Assembly: GCA_022570795.1 (NCBI GenBank)
Contig: JAKUDP010000014.1
Span: 496,001-560,000 of the forward strand
Length of the DNA stretch: 64,000 nt
From: Sphaerulina vaccinii
Taxonomy: Eukaryota; Ascomycota; Dothideomycetes; Mycosphaerellales; Mycosphaerellaceae
Direction: 5' to 3'
Both the position numbers and the translations under genes were made by a program. The notes under the pieces are model-generated. The model searched no databases, was not told the DNA's origin, and worked only from the letters and a program-made list of their open reading frames with translations. This document shows positions 34,837 to 46,716 of the stretch, one piece after another (positions within the stretch are counted from its first letter, which is position 1; the number at the start of each line of letters is the position of its first letter).

Positions 34837-34872
34837 CAGGTGGCGCAGCAGCATCCCTTTCTTGGGCTGTGC
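34837..34872 (-). promoter_or_regulatory. Shared upstream element, copy 2
   Basis: Same 36 bp as at 33226-33262 except for two adjacent bases. It lies 132-167 bp before the ATG at 34705, with a TATA-like TATAGATA on the minus strand at about 34,817-34,826 in between. The rest of the gap 34706-35229 shows no gene. Confidence 0.6.
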
Positions 34873-35229
34873 ATGCAATCGAGCGTCCTCCAGCGTCTTC
34901 GCGCATTGGAGTTGGATGCTCCAGCTGGCTTCTCTCTGAAATCAGGGTTGCGGCCAATGACGATCCTGAGACGAGCAATTTGGCATGGTTTGTAGTGTCC
35001 GCTGGAGGCTAGCATCCAACTCCGATGAGCGAAGACGCTGTATACTTCAACGAAGAATGCGCAGTCGACGGTGCTGCTGATAATGTTGTCGTATCGTGTA
35101 GTATCTATGCTATCAAGGTTATCGAAACATGCAAGCAAGCAAGTCTGGGTATCGTCAAGTCAACCACTCACAGAAACGCCACCCTGTGCTCAGCTTGATC
35201 CCTGCAAACATTCGTCTCTTCGTCAATGT

Positions 35230-37260
35230 CTATCGATCCTTCTTCTGTTCGTTGCTACTCCCATCAAGCAGCGTAATAGCATCAACACTCTTATTTCTCT
35301 GATGCCCTCCTCCGCCATTCCCACTATCATCTCCGAGTTCGGTCTTGGGCGAGTTGTACCCTTGTGCATCTGCTGGTGGCCCCAGATCAAGCGCACTGGT
35401 CATCCCACCCTCTGCCGCACCACTTCCAGTCGGACCAACAGGACTCGCCAGTGGACTGAAAGCACCTTCGCCCCCAGACATACCCGCAATGTCAGGGCTC
35501 TTCGACATTCGCGCAACTTCTTTGCGAAGTTGGTCAAGTTCCTTCTCCATTCGTTTGCCGAACACCTCGATGTAGTAATTCGCACCATTCCAGCTCGCCC
35601 AACTAAACACAATTCCCAGGAACGCTGCGCTAGCCCATCTATACCAGAACCAGATCGGACAAGGTAACATCGTCAGTAGTGCATAGCTGTACTGAATGAA
35701 GATAAACACAACCTCCTGGAGTGACTCCGGGAATGATAGGACGAATTTGCCCAGAAAGTTTCCGCGGTAGCTCCTGCGGAGCCAAGTGAAAGATGTCGGT
35801 CTTCCAGCGGCGATCTTAGCGCGTTTGCGGACTGTGATGAGAAAGTGGTAGGATAATTGCCAGATTGCGTAGGGAAGTGTTGCCCAAATTATCATGTCTT
35901 TCAGACTGTAGTGTTCAGGAGCGTCGGGAGTCGAGTATTTGATGGTGTGGACTGCTGGGAATTGCTCGAGCTGCATCTGCTGGGGCAGGCAGTGAACCAA
36001 AACGTGGAGGGATACGCAGGGCATGATGTGGATGAATAATCTGTAAAGCAATGATTAGTAGGTGCGCAGTAGCAAGGGTGTTGCGCAGAGGTGTATGTCA
36101 GTGTGCTGAGTGGTGCGAAGGGGAGATGGTGAAGATTGTGCATACGTCGTCGTCTACGTCCGCCGTCAGTGAGTGCTTTGTGTTGTGTAGAACTTACGAG
36201 GTTACTTTGTCCAGGCTGTGGAAGACGAGACTGTTCCTCCACATTGCTATCGCCACGGCGTTGTTGCCGAAGGCTAGACAGAATGTGCTGATGAAGAGGC
36301 GTTTCGATTGCGGGAAGAACCATATCGATAGAACCAGGAGCATGTTGACGAAGTAGCAGAGATCTGCCAGGAAGTAGTGGAAGCCAATCTTATGGTACTT
36401 GTACCACCTTATCGGCATGAAGTAGCTGTAGCAGTGTCAGTAGGTCGTAAATTGCAGTGGAGAAGAGCAACTTACACCAACTGTGCTGTGTACCAGTAGT
36501 GGAAGTACTCCGGGAAAGCACCGATCAGATATCCAGATATGAAGATATTCAGAACAGCCGTGACGAAAGAGACCTTCTCCAGCAAGCTAACAGTCTTGTT
36601 GTCGTGCCATCTCTTATTCAGCCTCTCAACAGATGCCTTCATGCGCCTTCGATACCTGTCCAGTTGATCTTCTGGTACAGGCACTCTCTTCCGCCACTCA
36701 TCCACAACCACATTCTTGCTAGACAATGCTCGTTGCGTCAACTTCTGCCTCTGCCTGCGCAGCTTCTCCGCGTTATCGTGTATAGCGTTCTGCATGCGCT
36801 CCAATCGTTGTGGTAGGGCCAGATTCTCCAGGATATCGAACATGCTGAGCCTATCGACACTTGGGAACTCCTTATCGAAATCGAAGCTGTTGTAGACATT
36901 GTCTGAGCTGCTCGTCCGTGACAGTCCAGGCGTCCCAGGTGTGCTTGCTCCACTGACCGATCCTCCTCCAGCAGTCAAGTAGTCTTCCACCTGTGGTCGC
37001 AACGAATCGCTGCTTGACCGTCCAGGTGCTTCTTCTGTCGGAGGCTTCAAGTCTGCCATTTTCGCCGCAGCCATCTCGTCTGTCTCTTGTGTCATGTCTG
37101 CACTAGTGATGTGTGTCGTGTTCTTCCTCGGAGCGTCGATGTCTTCCAGTTTGGCGTATGCTTCGAGTTCGTCCTCTGGTATGATATCGAGGTAAGAGCT
37201 CTTATGGCCAGCGTAGTAAGGACGTCTGATCTGGTCGTTGACGCTTATAACCATCCCCAA
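35230..37260 (-). CDS. GPC1: Glycerophosphocholine acyltransferase (Gpc1, DUF2838 membrane protein)
   Basis: Three exons, 37260-36476, 36425-36198 and 36040-35230, with introns of 50 and 157 nt, give 607 residues. Gpc1 acylates glycerophosphocholine with acyl-CoA in the ER to form lysophosphatidylcholine, a phospholipid salvage step. The N-terminal ~230 residues are polar. The multi-span core begins at VSFVTAVLNIFISGYLIGAF and includes WYTAQLVYFMPIRWYKYHK, FHYFLADLCYFVN and LFIHIMPC...HC. The Phe/Tyr/Trp-rich loops (GFHYFLADLCY) are the DUF2838 signature. The C-terminal ~90 residues are disordered, Gly/Ser/Pro-rich. The second intron is long for this window and contains another open frame, which I take as chance. 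It is divergent from SMC1. Confidence 0.88.
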
Positions 37261-37727
37261 CAGTGCTGCCTTTTCATAGACAGAGCATGTGACACTTGTT
37301 CATCACTCGACTATCTTCGACTCTTCGTAAGACGCTGAAGAAGTGGATCACAGCAGTTCTCCCGTGCCTTCCGGTGTCCACGCGCTGACAAGTGCTGACC
37401 TATACCACTCCCTTGTACAGATGTCTAACCTCTGTTGTAGCACGCGATGTGTTTATGGCTGGACGCGAAGAGAACAAATCAAGAGACGTGGATGATGCAC
37501 GGGCTGCTGATGTCACTTCCCCGTGAATCGTGAAGCCAAGACGCTACTGAGGCAGGCACGACGCGTGAGATGGGAAGTCGCGTAGACCCACCCCTCTCTG
37601 GTTCACAAAACACTCCAAGCCCACGACTGGGATCACGACCTGCGATAACTAACACGCGACGAAGCGGAGAAAGGACGACATCGGGATCCCCAGAGGACGA
37701 CATCGGGATCCCCAGAGACACATCACA
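37261..37727. promoter_or_regulatory. Divergent GPC1/SMC1 intergenic region with perfect 22 bp tandem duplication
   Basis: GGACGACATCGGGATCCCCA plus GA is repeated exactly at 37673-37694 and 37695-37716, ending 11 bp before the SMC1 start codon. It would lie in the 5' UTR or the core promoter. Nothing else was recognised in the gap. Confidence 0.7.
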
Positions 37728-40700
37728 ATGGGCAAACTCCTCGCGTTGGAGTTGTACAACTTCAAGTCCTACCGTGGCCACCATGTCATGCAATTCGGAG
37801 ACAGCTACTTCACGTCCATTATCGGCCCCAATGGATCTGGCAAATCGAACTCCATGGATGCCATCTCCTTTGTGCTTGGAATCAAGACTTCCCACCTGCG
37901 ATCACAAACGCTGAAAGATCTGGTGTATCGCGGTCGCGTGATGCAAAAGGCGACAGTCAATGCCGATGGAACTGTGATTGAGGATGGCGCAAATGGCGAC
38001 GCGAACGGAGGCGCGTCAGACGATGAGGACGAGGATGAGGTACCGCAGAGTCAACGCGACGACCCTACAAGTGGATGGGTGATGGCTGTCTACGAGGATG
38101 ACGCCGGTGAGGAGCAGAGGTGGAAGCGCACCATCACGAATCTCGGTGCATCCACATACCATCTCAACAATCGCCAGGTCCCGTACAAGCAGTACAACGA
38201 CGCGCTCGAGGCGGAGAACATTCTGATCAAAGCACGCAACTTTCTCGTGTTTCAAGGTGACGTGGAGACGATAGCATCGCAATCACCCAAGGACTTGACA
38301 AGATTAATTGAGCAGATCAGTGGCTCACTGGATCACAAAGCGGAGTACGATCGATTGAAGGCGGAGAAGGAAAAGGCCGAAGACAACCAACTTGCGAAGA
38401 ACGACGCTCGTCGCACGATCAATGGCGAAATCAAGGAGTATACGAAGCAGAAAGAAGAGCTTGACAAGTACGAGCAGACCCGAGATCAGAGGGACCAGGC
38501 CACAGTCACACACGTCCTCTGGAAGCTGTTTCACTTTCAGAAGACCATCGAGACCAGCACGGCGGAGATCCAGAAGCACCAAGCCGAGTTGAAGGAGTTC
38601 AAGCGTAATGTGCGGAAGTTCAACGACAAGCTGGAGGCTGTGAAGGCCGAGCAAGCCAAGGTCGGTCGCGAAATCAGCAAGCATGAGCGTGACATTAAGA
38701 AGAAGGGAAAGGATGCAGAAGACCAGGAGCAGAAGCTTGTACCCATTGATGAGAAGCTCGCCATCCATGGCAAGAATGTTCAGCGCTACCGAACCCGCAT
38801 AGACGAGATTGCACGAGAACGAGAGACACAGCAGGCCGCAGCCGAGAAGATGCAGAAAGAGCTCGCCACAGTACAGAAAGCCCAGGAGAGATGGCAGAAA
38901 TCATGGACGGCCGAGCAGCAAAAGGCCGGGCGTACGCTCAGTCCTCAGGATCTGCAAGAGCTCGAGCAGCTGAAGAAGGAAGTCTACAAGCGGACTGGCA
39001 GCGATCAGAACAAGATTGAGAATATCACTCGCCAGCTCAAGACAGACGAAGAGACTGTCAACTCCCTCAAGTCCAAGCTGGACAATACCGAAGCTCTGAT
39101 CACAAACATGCGAGAAGAGCTCGCCGCCCTCCAACAGCGACGAGACGATACTAAGAGAGTCATCAAGTCGACTGCAAAGGAGATGGACGAGAAGAAGAAG
39201 GCCATCAACGTGCTCGTCAGTGACCATGATCGCACCGAGCAGAAGAGACGTGAGCTAGACGAGAAATTGCAGGTAGTTTTGACACGCTATGGCGATGCAC
39301 AGGGCTACCAGCGTGAGAGCAGAAAGGAGGCAGATCAGCGACAGATGGTGGCCGATATCCGACGCATCTATCCTGGCGTGAAGGGCCAGCTAGGTCTTCT
39401 CGTGCGACCGAAGCAGAAGAAGTACGAGACTGCCGTGTCTACAGTACTAGGTCGCCACTTCGACGCTGTCATTGTCGATACTGAGAAGACTGCTCGGGAC
39501 TGCATCCAGTTCCTCAAGGAGGGAGCAAAACACCAGGCCACATTCATTCCTCTGGACACAATCATCCACAAGCAGCCCAATGCTAATCTTCGAGGTATGC
39601 ATCAAGGCATGAGACTGGCGATCGACACTATCGACTTCGATACGAATTTAGAGCGCGCATTGAGCTTCGCTTGCGGCAATGCTATAGTCACAGATACTAT
39701 TGCCATCGCCAAGGAACTGGTCTACAAGCGCAATGTTGACGCCAAAGCAGTCGCTCTAGACGGCACAGTCATCCACCAGGGCGGCAACATGACAGGTGGT
39801 AATGGTCCTGGCGACAACAAGCGCCGCTTTGATGATGCTGAAGTGGAGAATCTCAAGAAGACGATTGAGAAGCTCAAGGGTGATCTTGCTGAGTTGCCTA
39901 CGGGACACAAGAAGCAAGCTGAACAAGAGCAATTGCGTACTGAGCTTTACGGTCTGGAGACGAAGCAGAAGTACGCGCAAGACGAGATGGCGACACTCGA
40001 CCGCAACATCCACAGCAAGACCAAGGAGCTGCAACACCTAGAGTCGCAACTTGCTGAACTTCAGCCAAAGTACGAGGAGCAGGCTGAAGGCGTCGAGACC
40101 TTGCGCGAGACACTTGATGAGCATCAAGCTGCTGTCTCTTCTATCGAAGATGAAGTGTTCGGAGCCTTCTGTCAGCGCACCGGCTATGCGAACATCCGCG
40201 AGTACGAGAAGCAGAATGGAGCGATGCAAGAAGAGGCTCGGGTGAAGGGGCATGAGTTCAAGCGCCAGACTTCGAGACTCGAGAACCAGCTGGAATACGA
40301 GCAGCAGAGATTACAGTCCACAGAAACTCGACTCAAGGCTGCTGAAGCAGCTGCCAAACGTGACGAGGACCAGCTAGCACAACTCCAGGCCCAGAAAGAC
40401 CAGATCGCCGCTGAGCTCGCGCAGATCAACGAAGACATTGAAGAACTCCAAGCACAGATTGACGAACTCAACAAGGACTTCGAGGAACGTGGCGAGAAAG
40501 TTCAGGAAGCTAGACGCGAGCTACAGAAGCGCAGCAAAGGTCAGGAAAAGACTCTCAAGGAGATTTCCATCCTCGACGCAGAGGTGCAAAAGTCTGCCAG
40601 CGGTCGCTACAGTGTGTTACGAACCTGCAAGGTCGAGAACATCAGCGTGCCTCTCGAAGAAGGTAGTCGCAAGATCGCTGCTCTACCACTTGAAGACGAG

Positions 40701-41578
40701 AGCCTTGAGGACGATGAGGATGCCATGGACGTAGATGAGGAAGAGGGTGCTACTACTTCACGCTACAAGGACTACGGCATTCAGATCGACTTCTCCGAGC
40801 TTGAAGATGATCTCCAAGAGGACGGCACGGAAGAGGCTGAAGCTCAACTGTCGGAAAAGATCAACACTCTCACATCAGCCCTTGACAAGATGGCACCCAA
40901 CATGCGCTCAGCAGACCGCCTCGAGGCAACAAGCACACGTCTCAACGCGGTACAAAAGGACTTCGACGAAGCCAAGAAGGCTTACAGCACCGTCTCGAAA
41001 GCTTTCGAACAAGTCCGCAAAGCCCGCATGGACTTGTTCAACAAGGCTTTCACGCACATCTCAGACCAGATCCTTCCTGTCTACAAGGAGCTCACAAAGA
41101 CACCTTCCTTCCCTCTCGGTGGCACAGCCTCTCTGGACGTCGAAGATGATGAGGAACCTTACCTCACTGGCGTCAAGTACCACGCTATGCCGCCTCTCAA
41201 GCGCTTCAGAGACATGGAGCACCTGTCTGGTGGTGAGAAGACCATGGCCGCCTTGGCCTTGCTGTTTGCTGTCCACACCTACGCTCCGTCTCCTTTCTTC
41301 GTCCTAGACGAGGTCGACGCCGCCTTAGACCACGCCAACACCACACAGCTCGCTCAGTACGTCAAGGATCATGCTGGTCCTGGTATGCAGTTCGTCGTTA
41401 TCTCGCTTAAGACTGGCCTATTCCAGAACAGTGAGACGCTAGTAGGTATCATGAGGGATCAAGGTGTGAATAGCTCACGGGCTTTGACGCTAGACGTAAG
41501 TTCCCCCCTCTCCTACCAAGTATCTCTGGAATGCTTTACTGACCTTTTCCATAGCTCCGAAAGTATCAGGTAGCTTAG
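37728..41578 (+). CDS. SMC1: Cohesin subunit Smc1 (structural maintenance of chromosomes 1)
   Basis: Exon 1 is 37728-41495; a 59 nt phase-0 intron (GTAAGT...ATAG) leads to a 24 nt last exon (41555-41578) encoding LRKYQVA. Total 1263 residues, normal for Smc1. Walker A GPNGSGKSN is at about residue 33. An acidic insert (SDDEDEDEV) lies near residue 100, as in other fungal Smc1. Long coiled coils surround the hinge at about 550-680 (GQLGLLVRPKQKKYETAVST). The ABC signature LSGGEKT is at about 1166 and Walker B FFVLDEVDAALD at about 1190. The protein pairs with Smc3 and closes the cohesin ring in the nucleus. Without splicing the last exon the protein would end in an unrelated tail, so the mini-exon is well supported. 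Confidence 0.97.
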
Positions 41579-42919
41579 AATGCCATCGAGTGAGGGGAGC
41601 ATTGGCAGGCATGCTTCTGCATGAAGAGGAGTGAGTATGCTTAGCTGTAGGTAGAGGGTGTAGTGAAGTATTTTTGACGTGGTTTCAGAGATACTTTCTG
41701 CTGCGTCCCATTTCGCTCGTGTGAGCGGTTCGAACTTGCTGACTTTGATAAATTTCGACCGGCTTTCAACACACGTCACCGCTGACCACTCCGGACACCA
41801 CGCCACTTCGAGCACTATCGTGGTGCTGTCAGAAACTGGCTGCGTGGCAGAGATACTTTCTAGAGATGGACATAGATCGATTTTAAGCATCGAAACCTAC
41901 TGACATGGTCAGAATTCACTTACCAGAAACCTTGATTTCAATGCTTGGAATTGGGCTATGTCCGCAGATATTGTGTCTCCATTTCTGTGAGTGTCATGAT
42001 ACCATGGCATCGGGCTGACAGCCGTACCAGTATGGAGAATGAGAATGCATTCCAGAGACACGTCCTTCGTGGGGACATAGCCAAATCAGGACCATATAAG
42101 ACAAGGATTGTGGTAAGTGAGCTTTGGCTGTGTCAGCGAGGGGCCTCTCCTTCTCTGCGGCTTTCTCTAACTACCGCGCCAGTTCGAGTCCATCTCTAAT
42201 GCTGTCAGACTTCTTCCTTGGAACTGAGATACTTGCTTCTCGAAGGAGATAGCCGATCACAAAAACCAAGATCCGATGTCGTGTCCCGCGCGTTGATCTC
42301 GATGATTACACAAACAACAACGCAGAACGCAAGTCCTCTGATGAAATGAGACACGTCGCAAGCGAGGTTAGGAGATTAGCGATTGGCGATGAGGCTTGTG
42401 ACGGTGGTCAGCCATGTTCGACTTGTCTCCACAAAGCGAAGAAGTCCAAAGTAGTCGACTGTGTATATACACCATATCAGAAGAGGGGCGGTAAGAACAA
42501 GAGAGCATGGATGAAGAGTGCGTTTGCTGAGAGATTACCACTACGGCCGTACGACGATCTCCAACGCATGTTGGTAGCTGGAGACTTGATGCGCCGTTTC
42601 TGGAGGTGTCCGCTCGCGCAAACACAGGTCTCGACGATGAGATCATCACCGGTATCATCGAGAAGACACTTTGCCAGAGGACTAGTCTGGAGAGTGCGAC
42701 CAAAGGTGCCGAAACGTGGAGTGAATCAGGCAGGGGTCGCGTTATGCTGCGAAGGCTGAAGCGATGCTTTCGTGTGTAGTAAACTTTGAAAGCAATAACT
42801 GCTACAGAACTTGATAAGACCTATATACTCAAAGCCTGGGTTCACATTCGTGTTCAGGAGCATGATCTGATCGCTAGAGTCTGTGACCAGATACACCAAG
42901 AACGAGGAATCGAAGTGCT
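41579..42919. other. Gap between SMC1 and the protease gene
   Basis: It contains the Zn2Cys6 relic at 42346-42759. The rest shows CAGAGATACTTTCT twice (41686 and 41850) and otherwise nothing that can be supported. Confidence 0.5.
42346..42759 (+). pseudogene. Relic of a Zn2Cys6 fungal transcription factor
   Basis: The frame reads CDGGQPCSTC, then KAKKSKVVDCVYTPYQKRGG, then KNKRAW. That is the second half of a zinc binuclear cluster with its basic linker. The first half, normally two cysteines in a C-x2-C-R-x-x-K pattern, is missing; upstream sequence reads RRLAIGDEACDGG instead. Only four of the six zinc ligands remain, and the rest of the protein soon loses any regulator-like character. It is probably a decayed fragment; a first exon upstream was looked for and not found. 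Confidence 0.5.
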
Positions 42920-45900
42920 TCACTTGCCGCCGATGAAGGCATATCTCAAACAGCCAGCATCAATATACCCGCCTTCGCCGCCATTGTTGCCTATCAGAAA
43001 GGTCAGCCACTGCGAGACGAATGCAGGCCGGGTAATACTTGCAGTCTTTGTAGGCTTTGATAAGAAGCTCGGTACATGAAGGTCCATTATCGCCTACTGG
43101 ACGTACAACTGGCTGCCGCACTACACTTGTAGAGCATCCATCGATCCAACTGATAACGTAGGCCATATTTATGCTCTTGTAGTCAGTGATGCTCGCATTC
43201 CAGTTGCCATTCGGTCCAAGATCCGGAACTGGTCGGTCGATACACATCGCGTCAGCACCAACGGCTTGAGCATCTCCGTCTATATCGCCATGGCCTGGGA
43301 AGTCGTTCTCGTTGTTGCATACCACGGCCTGTGTCTGGAGTGGCACGTCGGGACTTTCCTGCGTTGCGGCGGTCCAGGTTGCGCATGCTGGCGCGGGTAC
43401 ACATGCTGATTTGCCTCCAGAGCCGATCACGCACTGTGTAGTTGTTGCCGTGACTAAGCAAGAACTGCCAGCTGGCGTGCTGATGCCGACACCTGGCAGA
43501 GTGGGCAGGTTGGAAGGAGCTGGAGTGAACTTGGTGACCGTGTGTGTTTCGCTCGCAGTCCATGAGGCACAGGTCGGAGACTCAACGCAGGCTGATTGGC
43601 CTCGAGGTCCCATAGCACACTGCGTTGCAGTCGAAGTGACGATGCAAGAACTGCCAGATGGTGTGCTGATTGTGGTTCCCACAGACAGTGTCGGGAACTT
43701 CGTCGGATCAGGCTTGAATATACTCGGACTCGCACTCAGATCGCTGCTGTGCAATGGCGCCACGCAAGCAGGACCAGCCTGACGCCTGATTCGCCTGGGC
43801 GCAGGATTCGTCGGCTGCCACTGACAGACCAGAACATTCCCCTGCATTGGAATGGGGACGCCATTCCACAGGCCCTTCCTGGGGGCCGCGACGTCTCTCA
43901 GGGGATGTACTGCGTCAAACCTTGACCACGCCATATCAACGATGTAATCTTTTATGCCTTGCGGCGAATTCTTGGCTGCTGCACCAGCCCTCGTGAAGAG
44001 TTGCTGCCGTCTTGCTAGGCCAACCAAGTATGCCGCAACCCCAGCAGTGAGTGCCGAAGCTAAGAGAATTAGCATATGGTGGACTGAAACCCACGCATTG
44101 TAAGCTGCTTCACATACCATCTGAAGTCCCGCGTGATTGCCTCGTTGATCCTGTGCCTTGCCACTTGCTTCTATCGCCCTCTGCCACTATCACTTGATCG
44201 CCGGGAGCATATACTGTGGCATGGTCAGTAAATCGATCCACGAGAGGAGATGCGACATACCGTGCGGAACCCCTCCAGCAAGATCGAAATTGTGAAAGGC
44301 TTTCTTCCCATCAGGGGTAACAGTGCCAGCTACAATAAGTGAAGCAATTTGCAGTGCGGAAGTCTTCATTCCGAAACGAGCAGGCCAGCCAACGACGTGA
44401 TCATTTCCTTCATTGCCAGATCCGGTCACAATAAGAGCGCCTTTGGACTCCATGTTGGTCAATAGGTTGTAAGCTTCACTTACCCGGCCAGCGGAGTCGT
44501 CGATTTCATTGCCGTTGTCGTCGCGTATATAGTCCCCAGTCTTGGGATTCTTTCTTATAAAGTACTCGGGCGAGAAGTAAGTGGCGAGGAGTACGACTGC
44601 AGTTGTTTGCTGCTTAGTATACTGGAACTCGATGTCATCGTTGATCTGCATCAAGCCTTTCAGCCAGTCCTTCTTGGAGAATTGCCCGTAAGGGCCAGTC
44701 CGTGGCATGCGAACTATAACTGGGTTCGCATTCTTGACGGCTCCGAGAGTTCTACCAGCTACAAGGCTCATCATAGCAGTGCCATGAGCGGACGGTTTGT
44801 GCCATTGATTGTGCGGGTCTGTGTAAGAATCGTCCTCAGGTTGCGGGTCACTCGGTGATTGAAGGTCGAAGTCCTTGCCAACGTGCAACCAGCGCTGGGT
44901 GGACGGATGAGGTCAAATTCCTGAATGGCATCTTAGTGGAATGCATAGGACTCAGATCGAAAGCACAGCTTACCGGATGGTCAATGGTAGCGCCGGAGTC
45001 TAGTACATAGACACTGACACCATCACCACTGCTCTCGTCGAACAGGTAGCGCCTCTGCAAGTCACCTAGAAGCCACGGCGCACCATCTCTGACAAGCGGC
45101 TCCGGTGGCGGCCAGGAGATGAATGTGAGATGATCAGGCGCATTGTTCTGGTAGACAAGCTCGATGGTGGGATCTGGACAATTTGTACACTCCGGGTTCG
45201 CATCGGCGACCTACACACCAGTGAGCGAGGCCACATTCAGATTATCATGTACTTACGCTCGGCAAATTTCGGACTTCATCAAGCTGTTCCTCGGTCAACC
45301 GCACTTCCCAAAAGATCGTTCCATAAGAGGCAGAAGAGGCAGGGCGAATGTCTCCAGCATCCCCAGCAAGTGCCTTCAGGCTTGCTAAGGTGGTATCACA
45401 TGCAGCTTTGTCTCTTCCATCGCGAGGATAGACTACAATGTCGTAACGCTCTGCTTCGCATTCCTTGGACACTCCAGTGGGCGTCAGTTTGCCGCAAGTG
45501 ACTGTGGTAGCGGTCACAGAACATCCGGACACCAGCGAGGTACTAGTAGTCTTGCAAAACATAGATGCCGAAGTCGGGCAAGAAAACCCATGCGTCAGTG
45601 ACGGTGCTGGTAGCTGTGCAGCCTCCAGTAACTGCCGTGCTGCGGTTCTCGTCTTGTACTTCGCAGCCATATACGGAAGCGCACGTTGAGATCACTCTGG
45701 ACGTGGTGGTGATGGTCGCGGTCTGTGAGACGGACACGCCATATGAGGTCCTGGTGGCACATAGCTGAGCCGATGTGGTCTGGCACTGTCCTTTAGATGG
45801 ATCAGCTGGAAAGGTTGGCTGGTGGTCGGGACCAATACTGAAAGGTATATTAACATGAGTACCGGAAGAAACAGCAAGCAACCAGTCGCGACGTACGTGA

Positions 45901-46716
45901 ACTTTGGCCACTTAGGCAGAATGCCAGAGACCTTGATCTCAAGACCACCTGGTGGAGGCGGTATTGGAGGCTTGATCGCGGGAGGAGGGCCACTAGAGCA
46001 GAACGAAACGTCAGTGATACGGACGAGACTTCTGCTTGGAGAGCTTCGCATGACACTTACGGCGGGTACACCCCTGGTGGCAGATCAATGTTCCCACCTC
46101 CGATGTTGAAGTCATCTGAGTGTAAGCAGAAGTTGAAGAACCAGAAGTTGCAGGGTATGACAGAACCATCTTTGGTAGGCTTGGGCTTTTCGACAGAAGT
46201 AGCAACAGGGATGATGAAGCCAGCTGTAGAGGAAGTTGCTGTGCTTGTTGGCAGTGTCGAGCTGAGACCAGTGAAGCCAGGAGGCGGTAGCGCACCCGTA
46301 GTGATATGAGTTGTGACGAACTCCGGAGGTACTTGTGTTGCACTAGTCTCGCTACTTTCACTGGTTGGTCTGGGATCGTATGAGAAATGCACACTCGAGG
46401 AAACTTGCGAAGGCTTTGTCTCGGTGGGCAGATCAGGGCGTTGTCCAGAAGCCCATGGATCGGTGGACTGCGGGTCATAGGAGAAATGAATAGTTGAGGA
46501 GGTTTGCGTAACGCTCGTCTCAGTCGGAAGATCAGGTCGCTGTCCAGAGGCCCATGGATCGGTTGTCTGTGGATTGTAAGTGAACTTTGGAATCGAAGAG
46601 GTGCTGCCGATCGTGGAAGAAGAGTCTAGATATCTGCAGGTTGGGTCGCATGTGAAGACAATCGCCAGGCCCACACTCGCCAGTAGAGTGGGTAGCGTCG
46701 CCAATGAGGGTTTCAT
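42920..46716 (-). CDS. Secreted subtilisin-like serine protease (S8) with Cys-rich repeats
   Basis: Exons: 46716-46061, 45992-45897, 45837-about 45603 (or 45633), 45550-45257, 45210-44974, 44894-44261, 44213-44118, 44059-43043, 42990-42920; about 1100 residues. A signal peptide (MKPSLATLPTLLASVGLAIV) comes first. Two ~33-residue repeats (TDPWASGQRPDLPTET) follow, then Pro-rich linkers and an I9-like propeptide. The catalytic Asp is in YVLDSGATIDHP, His in AHGTAMMSLVAG and Ser in GTSDASALTAGVAAYL; the Ser exon appears only after splicing. Beyond lie two Cys modules (SACVESPTCASWTA and SACVPAPACATWTA) and a domain ending GGYIDAGCLRYAFIGGK. The last intron is GC-AG (donor GCAAGT). All exon phases fit. 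The third intron's donor is unresolved. Probably an extracellular protease; substrate unknown. Confidence 0.85.

Noticed and set aside
36041..36197. Open frame inside the long second GPC1 intron
   Set aside because: Splicing it in breaks the conserved DKVTSLFIHIMPC junction of the family.
45838..45896. Apparent TM segment (ATGCLLFLPVLMLIYL) in the protease gene
   Set aside because: It is the translation of intron 2; donor GTACGT and acceptor TCAG remove it and keep the frame.
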